Shown here one piece after another: positions 44,282-54,800 of a DNA stretch of 64,000 bases. Location: positions 186,001 through 250,000 of the forward strand of contig JAGKQI010000043.1 in assembly GCA_018806915.1 (NCBI GenBank). The letters are read 5' to 3'. The notes below the pieces were generated by a model, which was given only the letters and a program-made list of their open reading frames with translations, was not told where the DNA came from and searched no databases. The first letter of the stretch is position 1, and every line of letters starts with the position of its first letter. The position numbers and the translations under genes are program-made. Source of the stretch: Phytophthora colocasiae (Eukaryota > Oomycota > Peronosporomycetes > Peronosporales > Peronosporaceae).

Positions 44282-47200
44282 ATGCCTCGTTGGAGTTCAA
44301 CGCTTCTACCAGCGCTGGTACTGGCCATGCTGGCACCTGTGCAAGTGAATGCTGCAGCGGCCAACCAAATGGACTTTGCTGCTTGTCCGGTTCGACATGC
44401 TCCAGAGTACTATTGCTGTGAGTACTCAGAGACTACCAAAGTGCTCTACACCAAGTACAACCGTCCATCCGGGGGTGACTACGAGCCGTACTACGTCGAC
44501 GGATGGAACAAACTGCGGCAAGTCAACTTCCCGTTCTCAATGTACAGACCAGACACAAAGACATTCAACTACTCCAACTCGAACGAGGTGTGTCGAGTCC
44601 AAGCTGTCGCTAACAAGGCAACGGGTAAACTCACGGAACGTTTACAATGTACCGACACCAATTCGTCACTGGCTGCTGCTTCACAGAACAACACCGTGTT
44701 TTGGACCTACAAAGACAACTCGCGCAACAACAATGCTTCGTTCCCTTTGGGTGCTAACTGCTACAGTCTCATGCTGCATGATGGTACTGTCGACTTGAAT
44801 TTGAAGAACACGTGTACGTCTGCTGCTGCTGTCTCCGCCGCCCAGATCAGGTTCACGACGTTTATGGAGATGCCGTTGGTCGCAATTTACCTCTTGTACT
44901 TGGCGTTCTTCGCATTGGTGGGGGTCTGGGCCATTTACAGACACTTTCACCAGAGAGACAAGCAATTGACCAACGATATCAACAAGACGCTGTTAGCCAA
45001 GTCCCGGATCTCCGCCAAGCCAGCTGCGGCTGATACCTACGGCCGTCGCACCAGTATACGTGCCTCGGACGTGCACGTGCAAACGGTGGCCAGTAAGGAT
45101 GTTCTGCAAACAGGTTTCTCGAATTCGTCATTCGGTTCGTTTGTGTTTGGCTGTTTGATTTTCGCGTCGCTCTGTCTGAATGGCTTCATCATCTTGATCA
45201 TCGTCGACTTCTATCGCATATTTGACCCACCACTCTTCGACACAAGGGAGGACAGCACTGCAATCTTCTTTTTCGTGTGGATCGCCACACTCGGGTGGTT
45301 TGTAGCTGTCATGTCGTGTCAAGACCGCGTCTTCAACTTCTTCCGCGTCCGTGTACCCCTCGACAAGTGCGAGTTCGTCTACATGCTCAAGCGCGACGAG
45401 ACGGAGGTGCTGCTGGCCGATCGCTCGGGGGTGTCCGACTTGGTCGCGAAGGTCGAGAGCTTTTTCGCGTCCAAGGGTAAGATCAGCGGATACCGTACGA
45501 CGGTTCCGGTTGTGGAGGTGGATGGACTCCGTATCGTCGAGTTCCAGCACGTGCGCTACGTGTACGAGGAGACTGAAGGCCGCTTCGTGCCCGGCGCCGT
45601 TGCGCTCGGACGTACCTACGACGACATGCAGCAGGAGGCCGGCGGTCTGTCCAACACCGAAGCCACTCACCGCATCAACACGGTCGGATCCAACTCCGTC
45701 GACGTCGAGGTGCCATCACTGCCGGTTTCCATGGCGCACGAGTTCTTCACGCTGTTCTACATCTACCAGATCATGTGCTACTACGTCTGGTACTACTTCA
45801 CGTACTGGAACATGGGAATTGTCATGACGGTGGTGGTCTTGGGAGCTGCCGTGGTGAATATCTACACGCAGCGTCAGATCCAGTCGTCCATTGTCAAGAT
45901 GACGCGGTACCGCACAGACGTGAATGTGTTCCGCAGTGGTGAATGGCTTGTGCTGTCGTCGCCTGATCTGGCTCCGGGTGATCTCGTGAAGGTGTCTGAG
46001 AACTGGGTGGTGCCGTGTGATATGGCCATCGTTAAGGGCACGACGGTGTGCGACGAGTCCATGTTGACTGGCGAATCGATGCCGGTGCAGAAGTTCCCGA
46101 TCCCGGAACGCAGCAACGAAGTGTATGACCCGGAGAAGGGCAGCAAGAAGCACACGCTGTTTGCTGGCACCCGCGTGTTGTCTTCCGGTCGCAATGAGGA
46201 GATCCTGGCGATCGTGCAGACGACGGGCGCACACACGACCAAGGGCCAATTGATCCAGTCAATTCTGTTTCCGATTCCGATGCGATTCAAGTACAACGAG
46301 CACTTGAAGATGCTGATCGCGTTGCTGTTTGTGTATACCTTCATCGTGTGCACCATCTCGACCTACTTCGTCATGGAGAACCACATGATTAGCAACCGAT
46401 ACGCGACGTTCTTCACTTCGATCTTTATGTTGTCGGCTGTGGTTAGCCCCTTATTACCGGTGGTTATCACAGTTGGTCAAGTAAATGCCTCTCGACGTCT
46501 GGGGAAGCAGGGCATTTTCTCCCTTGACGTTCAACGTATTACTCTCGCAGGCAAGGTTCGCATTTTCTGCTTCGACAAGACCGGCACGCTCGACTTCCTC
46601 GGCGTGCAGCCGGTCAAGGACAGTCGCTTCACTCCGATTGTCAACGACGTCAAAGACGCCCCGTCGTCCGAGGAACTGCTGTACGCACTGACGACGTGCC
46701 ACTCGGTCGGTTCTCTCGAGGACCGTCTTGTGGGTAACGAAGTGGAGGTGCGTATGTTCACGGCCACGGGTTGGGAGCTGGTCGAGAAGGAGGGCGAGCA
46801 GCCGTGCGTGAGGTCGAAGGTGGACCCGGGTCTGGAATTGGAGTTCGTCAAGCGCTACGACTTCGACCACCACCGCATGTCCATGAGCGTCGTGGTGCGC
46901 AACCGCAAGAGCGGCAAGTACTACGTCTTCTGCAAGGGTTCGTACGAGCGCATGCAGCAGCTGAGCACGTCAGAAAGCGTGCCGGCCGACTACAAGAACG
47001 TGGCCGACCGCCTCGCCAAGGACGGGTGCTACGTGCTGGGTCTGTCGTACCGCGAGCTGCCGAGTGACTGGACGCACGAGCAGGTGATCGAGTTCGCCAA
47101 CAACCGCGAGGCTGTGGACGAGAGTCTGTCGCTACTGGGACTTATCCTGTTCCGTAACGAGCTCAAGGACGACACGGCCGACGCCATCATGAAGCTTAAG

Positions 47201-48478
47201 GCCGGCGACATCCGCACCGTCATGATCACGGGCGACAACGCCATGTGCGGCTGCTACATCGCGCGTGAGAGCGGCATGGTGTCGTCCAGCTCACGGGTGA
47301 TTCTGGGCGAGATGGTGTCGACCACCGAGGTGAAGAAGCTGGTGTGGCGCGACGTGGACTCGGCGGAGGAGTACGATCTGCCTGGTGTGAAGCACCTTGT
47401 AGAGCAGGGCGAGGACGTGGAGCTGGCCGTCACGGGGGTGGCGTTCGACTACCTGGTGGCGATGGGCGAGATCAAGGGGTTGCTACTGAACATCCGCATC
47501 TTCAGCCGCATGACACCCGACGGGAAGGTCGAGTGCGTGAAGTTGCACATGGAGACGGGAGCGGTGACGGGGATGTGCGGTGACGGCGGCAACGACTGTG
47601 GTGCGCTGCGGTTCGCACACGCTGGTGTGGCGCTGAGTGACGCTGAAGCTTCGGTGGTGTCGCCGTTCACGAGTAAGGCGAAGACGATCCAGTCGGTGGT
47701 TGACTTGTGCCGTGAAGGTCGCTGCAGTTTGGCGACGTCCTTCGCGTCTGTCAAGTTTCTGATCGTGAATGGTCTTGTTGGCTCGGTGATGTGGGGCTTC
47801 CAAGCTTACCATACTGTTGTTGTAGCACAGTGGTGTTGGATTCTGTCCGATGGGTTTTCACTACTGGGACTTTCGTACCTGATCACACTCTCAAAGCCGT
47901 TGGACGAGCTGAGAACTCAACGCCCAACGTCGAGCCTGATCGGCCCTACCACACTCGTGTCCATGTTCGGGCAGCAGATTATCAACGTCATTTCCCTCTG
48001 CTGCAGTGTCCACCTGCTCACTAGCGAAGTCTGGTACTGTCCATTCTCACCCGAAAGCATTGATGCGGCCAAGTGGTGGGTCATGTCGGACAACCACTTA
48101 GCGACGCTGTTCTTCTTCGCGATCATCTTTCAACAACACACAGCTGCGTGGGTCTTCAGCTTCGGTTCACACTATCGCCAGCCGATCTGGCGAAACTATC
48201 GGCTGATGGGGTTCTTCGTGGTTCTAGCATCGATCGATCTGTATCTGCTTCTGGGCGAACCAAGTGCCATTATGGAGCAGTTACGCATCTCAAGCAGTAC
48301 GAACGTCGTTGGACTGCCAGATATTCCTATGCCTTTCAGCTTCCGAACGAAGTATCTCGGCGTTCTATTGGGAGGCGTCTTCGCCAGCATTGCATTCCAG
48401 TATTTTGTAGTGCTTGGCCCCGTGCGCAGTTACTTCCGGAAAAAATACCACACAGATATGATCCCCATGAGAAAATAA
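44282..48478 (+). CDS. P5B-like P-type ATPase, copy 3, with shortened phosphorylation motif
   Basis: Intronless, 1398 residues from the ATG at 44282. Same architecture as copy 2: signal peptide, Cys-rich ectodomain, TGES, SPLLP membrane motif, GDGGND and C-terminal helices. The first 350 residues and the helices after the actuator and P domains diverge from copy 2, while 45331-46302 and 46553-47757 are nearly identical to it. A 15-bp in-frame deletion removes five residues after DKTGTL, so DKTGTLTKQGLDFLG becomes DKTGTLDFLG. Phospho-Asp765 remains, but the last Thr and the hinge after the motif are gone. Probably impaired or inactive, though the frame is kept. Confidence 0.88.
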   Translation: MPRWSSTLLPALVLAMLAPVQVNAAAANQMDFAACPVRHAPEYYCCEYSETTKVLYTKYNRPSGGDYEPYYVDGWNKLRQVNFPFSMYRPDTKTFNYSNSNEVCRVQAVANKATGKLTERLQCTDTNSSLAAASQNNTVFWTYKDNSRNNNASFPLGANCYSLMLHDGTVDLNLKNTCTSAAAVSAAQIRFTTFMEMPLVAIYLLYLAFFALVGVWAIYRHFHQRDKQLTNDINKTLLAKSRISAKPAAADTYGRRTSIRASDVHVQTVASKDVLQTGFSNSSFGSFVFGCLIFASLCLNGFIILIIVDFYRIFDPPLFDTREDSTAIFFFVWIATLGWFVAVMSCQDRVFNFFRVRVPLDKCEFVYMLKRDETEVLLADRSGVSDLVAKVESFFASKGKISGYRTTVPVVEVDGLRIVEFQHVRYVYEETEGRFVPGAVALGRTYDDMQQEAGGLSNTEATHRINTVGSNSVDVEVPSLPVSMAHEFFTLFYIYQIMCYYVWYYFTYWNMGIVMTVVVLGAAVVNIYTQRQIQSSIVKMTRYRTDVNVFRSGEWLVLSSPDLAPGDLVKVSENWVVPCDMAIVKGTTVCDESMLTGESMPVQKFPIPERSNEVYDPEKGSKKHTLFAGTRVLSSGRNEEILAIVQTTGAHTTKGQLIQSILFPIPMRFKYNEHLKMLIALLFVYTFIVCTISTYFVMENHMISNRYATFFTSIFMLSAVVSPLLPVVITVGQVNASRRLGKQGIFSLDVQRITLAGKVRIFCFDKTGTLDFLGVQPVKDSRFTPIVNDVKDAPSSEELLYALTTCHSVGSLEDRLVGNEVEVRMFTATGWELVEKEGEQPCVRSKVDPGLELEFVKRYDFDHHRMSMSVVVRNRKSGKYYVFCKGSYERMQQLSTSESVPADYKNVADRLAKDGCYVLGLSYRELPSDWTHEQVIEFANNREAVDESLSLLGLILFRNELKDDTADAIMKLKAGDIRTVMITGDNAMCGCYIARESGMVSSSSRVILGEMVSTTEVKKLVWRDVDSAEEYDLPGVKHLVEQGEDVELAVTGVAFDYLVAMGEIKGLLLNIRIFSRMTPDGKVECVKLHMETGAVTGMCGDGGNDCGALRFAHAGVALSDAEASVVSPFTSKAKTIQSVVDLCREGRCSLATSFASVKFLIVNGLVGSVMWGFQAYHTVVVAQWCWILSDGFSLLGLSYLITLSKPLDELRTQRPTSSLIGPTTLVSMFGQQIINVISLCCSVHLLTSEVWYCPFSPESIDAAKWWVMSDNHLATLFFFAIIFQQHTAAWVFSFGSHYRQPIWRNYRLMGFFVVLASIDLYLLLGEPSAIMEQLRISSSTNVVGLPDIPMPFSFRTKYLGVLLGGVFASIAFQYFVVLGPVRSYFRKKYHTDMIPMRK

Positions 48479-48808
48479 GGCGACGATAAAATGAATCCTG
48501 TGTCTGCTGTTGCATGGCTTACTCATCCGGAATACCGAGTAAAAGGCTCCACTTCGAGCTGGAGGCTTTTCTTTCCGCGGGGTCAAAGTAGTCACAGCGG
48601 GTTCGATTTTTGCTGTGCGATTTTCTTGGGCCACGATGCCGTACCACAAAGAGGGATACATGTATTACCCTTTCAACTCCAATGCCGTCACGATCTCGCC
48701 CATCTGAAGCTCGAAGTAGAAGGAGAATCAACTGAATGCAGTACAGTTTGTTAGCAAAAATATAAGTCTTATGAATCATAAGTTATGATAGGTCGGAAAA
48801 TACCTATT
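48479..48808. other. Convergent intergenic region
   Basis: 3' ends of P5 ATPase copy 3 (plus) and the giant protein gene (minus) face each other here. An imperfect stem (AAAGGCTCCA...TGGAGGCTTT) is at about 48542-48571. No gene. Confidence 0.45.
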
Positions 48809-51800
48809 TCACTTGCAGTCTTCCAGATCCATTCGGCAACAAAGTTCATGCAGGAACGAGCGTGTCCATTTGTGGCTGTTTCCTCGTGACGTCACGAAGT
48901 TACTCAACGTCGTCTCTCGCTGTGTCAGCGGACGAAGAAATTCACTTAGTGCAGGCTTCACAATGTCATCCTGGTGTTTCGCAATTGTTGTTTCGCCATT
49001 GAAGACGCGACAAGCGCTGGTCGACAGCAGTGGCAGCAGTGGAAGCTTCCGATCCAGATCAGAACCTAGAGCCAAACGACCATCTCGAATCGTAGCGTCT
49101 ACACCAAACCGATCCAGACTTTCACACGCAAAGGAGAGATTCACGAAACTGAAGCTGCACGCAATCTTCGTAGACCAGAGCAGCTCCAAGATGTGGTCAG
49201 CCTCGCACTCCGACACCAACAGCACTTGGCTGTTCTTGAACACCAACGCCACATCGATCACCCGTACAAACTCATTCAGCCGATCCACACCTTTTCGAGC
49301 CGCAATGGTCGAGAAGAAGTTCTCCGTCCCGTAGATTCGTGCACTGGACCAGGCCAAGCCCGCCAGTTCCTTCGGAAAGATCCACTGGCGGATGAACTGC
49401 GTCATGTCCAGGACTCTCACCACTGTCTTGAGATCCTCAACTGATCGTGCACTGAGAATTCTCTCAAACGCCCAAAGCTTCTCTTTCGCTGGAGAACACT
49501 CCATCACCTCCACTTCGCGCTCTTGTTGTACCTCTTCTTCCACCTGGAGCTCTCGCTCGCACTCATCAGTATGGGAAGTCACACACACTTCATCGTCCAG
49601 TCCGTACACGAGTCCTCGCGTGCAGATCTCAGCGATCAACTCGTCAGCACAGTCCTTGAAATCGAACTGAGCCTTCGACTGGATCACTTGAGCGATTTTG
49701 TCGACACGCAGCTTCTCCTGGTACAGCGTTTCCAGCGTCCAGTTTTCATCCACCAACTCCAAGGTTCGGTCCAACTGCGTCTTGCGGAACTGAATGCCAT
49801 TGACCGCCCACTCCAGCAGCCCACGGACAGCTTCAGCCTTGGTGTTATCCATGACCCAATTCAAGACATCGATCGCAGAGATGCTCGAGAGCTCACACCG
49901 ACCACTGACCTGCAAAATACTCTGTGCTACCTCGTCGAAGCTAGCAAGCCACAACGTTTGATTACATCCCAGCTGCCTCATTCGCCCTGCGCCTTGCATC
50001 AACTTGTCTTTCGTCAGCTTTGGCCCCAGCGTTAACACTGCTGATGCATCCGGAAGCAACTTCATGTCCGATCCTCTTGAACGAGCCTCGTCGAAGATTA
50101 CAAACGTCTCCTTCTCCAGCATCGACGCCTTTTTCAGAGGAACCTTGATACGTCGAGCTTTCTCCGCGATCATCCAGCAGTTGTTCTCGGTACTGCTGTC
50201 ATAATACGTCACACCAGCAAAATCAAAGTCCGGTTGGCCCAGCAGAAACTCGGCGGCGACATCGTTCGTCACTCCAGCAAGTAGAGCTCCCGTGTCAATT
50301 AGAACTTGCGCCTTCTTGTCGACTGTGAAACGAAGAACGCTCTCCCATGGGATTGACAGGCGTTGTGAGCTAAGACGGACAGCAGAAATCACCTCGTAGC
50401 TGTGTGCTACCTTCGCGATCGTGTCAATCATTTTCCCGTTTGTTCCCAACAACGAAGGCTCATTTGGCTCAACTTGCTGCACCGAAAGCGGGAGTAAGCG
50501 GTGGTTGTCGTTGGTCCCTGAAAACCCAATGCTATTCTTCCCAGCCGCAAGATTCCACGCCGTTCTCGACAACCTCTGCGGGTATTGCTGCGTATCCTGG
50601 GGAAACACGCAAGTATTGAGGTAAAAATTGATCGCTTCCATGCAGAATCTGTAGACTCTGCAGAGAGTCTCGAACTGCCGAGTATCAGTGATACTGATGT
50701 GTCGCACGTTGCACAGAGCCTGTCGGTCTTCAACTGATAATCCAACCTTCACACTGGTGTACCACCGGTCATACACTTGGTGTTGCTCCGATATGTCCAA
50801 ACGTAGTAGCATCATAAAAGCACTACGAACTTCCTCGTTCCGCAAACCTCCATGATAATATCCTAATAAAGTTAGCATAATGCAAACGTCAGGGTGACTG
50901 AATTCGGACCGCTCGGATGGAACATCTGCAGCTCGGAAGGGGATCGCGATCTTCTTCTGCCGTGTATTGGGGACTGGGAGGCCGAAGTTGACACGATAGC
51001 GCTTTTCCAGACAGTGTTCCAACACCCCAAAGGCCACGAAACCCCGTAATGCGAGCAGCTGCGTCACATAAGGCCCCAGTTTTGACAGTTGGCTTCCCAA
51101 AGCCTCCTCCAAACTCAGACTAAAATCCGTGATAGCCTTCACTAGTGCCTCACGAGCATCAGTACTTCCAAATGTGTTGAGCCACATAAATTCAAAGGGA
51201 GCGTTATCAATCAGATCCAGAACCACTGCCTTCTTCAATTCTTGTCGTAGTAGCTTCGTTTTTTCCGTCACGATGCTGAGTCGAGTTCCCTCGAAAGCAC
51301 CCAATCGGCTCAAATAGTCCGGTGAATGGCACGAGACATGAGGAGCTTGGAGCACTTTAGATACGCGGGACTCGAGAGCCTTATCCGCCATAACGCGTAG
51401 AAGCGCCTCTGCAGCTTTCCATCGGTCCACCCCGCTGCAAAGTGGGATAGGAGTGCCCACAGCATATACCAAGTGGTATTTGTGGTGTAGTAGAGCGTCA
51501 CACTCATCCAGGACATCTACGAACTGGTCACTATCGAGAATTTCATCCAGTATTTTAACGATTGGCTCGTCATCACCCAACTCCAAACGCTTCAGTTCCA
51601 GTGACATTCGATGTTCAGGCGCTACCATATGAATGCCGCCGAAAAGCTTCAGGTCTTGAAGAGAGTCACGGATGAATTCGAGTCTCCTGGCATTCAAGTC
51701 AACTTGTCGGTGGAATGGTTGCTCATAAATCCCCAGACAAGCGCTAGATGCCAAAAGGTATCGGTGCATAAACTGCCGTGCTTCACTTAGCAAGGGACTG

Positions 51801-54800
51801 AGAAAATGTGCTCGAACAACTTGAGAGCAACCAGTTCGCGTGAAGTGCAGAAAAAGCATGGGCAAAATCACTCGAGTTTTGCCACAGCCCATGTTGAGCT
51901 GGCAAACCGTTCCAGGGCGATCAATGAGATGTCGAGCGATGATAAACTGCTCATGACGGATCTGAAGTCTACCTTCCACCTCAAACGCAAGCCAATACGG
52001 ATAGTTCTCCGACTGCCACTGACGGATGTTGCGTAGCTCATCCACAATCGGATCGTCCGATAATTCGTGACAACGCTTCGTCTTCCAGACGAGTCGCTCC
52101 ATCTTGTCTTCTAGAACGCACAGCTCCATGTACAGAAGGACTCCTCTCATGAATAGCTTTCGTGACTTTTTGGTAAACTTCGGCACCAAAGTGTGTAACG
52201 TTTCTTCATCAAAACTACACCGAACAATATCACTAACGGTGAGCTGCGGCAAGAAATTGATTAGCATCAGAAGCTGGTCCTGTTGACTGCTCGCAGCTTT
52301 TGTAAAAGAGCACTGTAGATACTTTTCCATTTCGTAACGATGAGAGGATACGCCACTCAGCTGCGCCGTAAATGACTCAAGGAGCACGTGTGGTGCAGCC
52401 TTCAGCTTCGCCTGGGGCCGCATATGGTAACTTTCCCAACTCACGCGAAGTTCATCCAGCATTTCCTTGCTCATTGCGTTTGTAGTTGAACTTTCCAATG
52501 GTAGTGGCGGGATCTCAACTGGGCCAGCTTCTGCCTTCAGAAAGAGTTGTAACTTCATCTCCACAGATTTTACGTAGTCATCCGCGACTGGAAGTGGTTC
52601 ACATTCTACAAGATCATTAGATGAGCCAGACTTACTCAAGTGAGCCACGTTACCGAGAATAAAGGTTTCCTCGCTGCATCGGAGTTGAGAACGCAACGGA
52701 TTACGCTGGATTTGCCGTGCACATACCTCAGCATACTCCGTTTTCTCGTCGGAGCCAGCCATAGCGACGTTAATTGTCCGAGTATGGCCATAAAGAAAAG
52801 CGAGGTTTTCAGACTCTTTGAGTAGTGCTACCGCCAAAATTTTTACTGCTGGTTCTCGGTAGCCCAATTTGTATACAGTCAGCAGTGCGTCTTTCTCGAA
52901 AGTCGAAAATGGTCGACTGGACCGACACGCGCGTAGCAATTGCACCGCTGCCTCATTCCCTGTCATCTTCATCCGCTTACAGGGAACATTCACCCCTGCA
53001 CGAGTGCAAATAGCAGCCAGCAGAAGTCTCGCACCGACTGTCTCTGTTTCAAAGGTTCTCAAGCGGCTGTGAACGTCGTAGCTGTACGCTTCCACGCGAC
53101 TACCAGCTTCCTTGGAAATGCAGACATCAACCATATCAACCGAATCCTCCACTGTACCGACCGGAAGCAGCATCCGAAGTTCCGATCGAGTGATATCAGA
53201 CTGGTCCTGTCGCTCCAAAACCAGATACCGAGAGAAGCGAGGGAAGAAGTCATCGAATTGCTGGTTAGTTGCCAAGACGTAGCCCTTGTGCTCCACGGAC
53301 TCAAATTGCATGGAGCTATTGAGGCAAAAGGTCAGCTTGAATCGAGGAACTTCAATCTTCAGGACATCTTCAGGAGACTTCAGTGGGTAAAGAAACTGAG
53401 GCGCCTCCAATTTTGTCAGAATCTGGAAAACGCGGTCAAGAGCCCCCTCTCTCTGAACGAATCGGTCATAGTCACTAAGCTTGTTCAATAATTCTTCGTA
53501 CGGACGCTTCGTATCGCTGAACGGAACCTTAAAACATTGCACCGCGTTGTCTTCACCAATTGTAGCAATGAAAAATACTTCTCGACACTCAGCCATCTTC
53601 GGACGGAAGAGGACGCAGCTCTTCTCCACCCAAAACCAGTGTGAATACAACTTCCGTAGTTGGGCTGGAAACAAATCACACAAGCTCTTGATCCAGCCAA
53701 CACAGCACAGCTGAAGGGTACTAGTAATCTGCCCAGAAGAATCTGCAGTGAGCTCTTGAACAAGCAGCTCTTCTTCCAGTGCGAAATCATAGAAACGGTC
53801 GCAGAATTTTCGCTCAGTTCGGAGCATACCATTCGTTGTGAAAACTTCGAAGTTGCTCTGTCCAAATAACATCTTGAATCGTTTGTGGTTGCGGATGTTG
53901 GCTGGGAGACCTCCAGGTGTATAACCATCCGTTAGAACAGTTCCTGTGAACACGTTGATGGAATAATGGACACCCTTCACCTCGTCTACAGCTTCGAAGC
54001 AGCTCCCAAACTTCCCTTTGGTAGTCGAGATTTCACGGAACTGGTTCCACTTGAGTCTTTCAGGAGCCGTCGCACTTACCAAACGAACTAAACCAGTCAA
54101 TACACGATCACGGTCCTTCTTCACATAACCAACCAGGTCTGGGATTCGACGAGACATCATCTCAGAGACCTTGCTATCTGTACGGAGCATCAGGTCACTG
54201 CACCTCTCGTTAATACTCGAACAGAGAAACGCCGTGCGGAATAACACAATCAGCTCGCAGATTTCTTGAGCTGCTTCATCATCCAACGGTCCGAGGGTGT
54301 GGGCTAGCAGCGCGAACCCGTACAGCACACACTCTTTTTGACGAATTCGCCCTACCAACTTCGGATCCGATTCCTCCTTATATTCCGACCGGGCATCCTC
54401 CGCCCAGCGCCTTGCCATTTGAGAAAACTTCATCACAGTTGCTCTTGCATCAGCTGAGTACTGTAGAACAAAACCTGCAAGTTCACTGAGAAGCGGGACA
54501 TTCTCAAAATCGCGGGGGGTATGCTCCAGTTTCTTGGCAATACCTTCCAGCGTATCACAGAACGTGGCCAAACCCTCGGCGGTACGATACATATCAGACT
54601 TCCATAGCTGCTGAGGGCTAGCTTCATCAGTCAACGTCCCAACTTGGTAAAGAGACTGTCGGACGATGGTACCTACGCAAGAATCTGACCACGGCAAAAT
54701 ATCATCAAGCAGAGCCCACATCAGTTTCCGGTACTGCTGATTCGGAAAAGCACGTAACGATGCCAATGCAGCGAAAGAAGTCTTCTCGAAACCATCAGGC

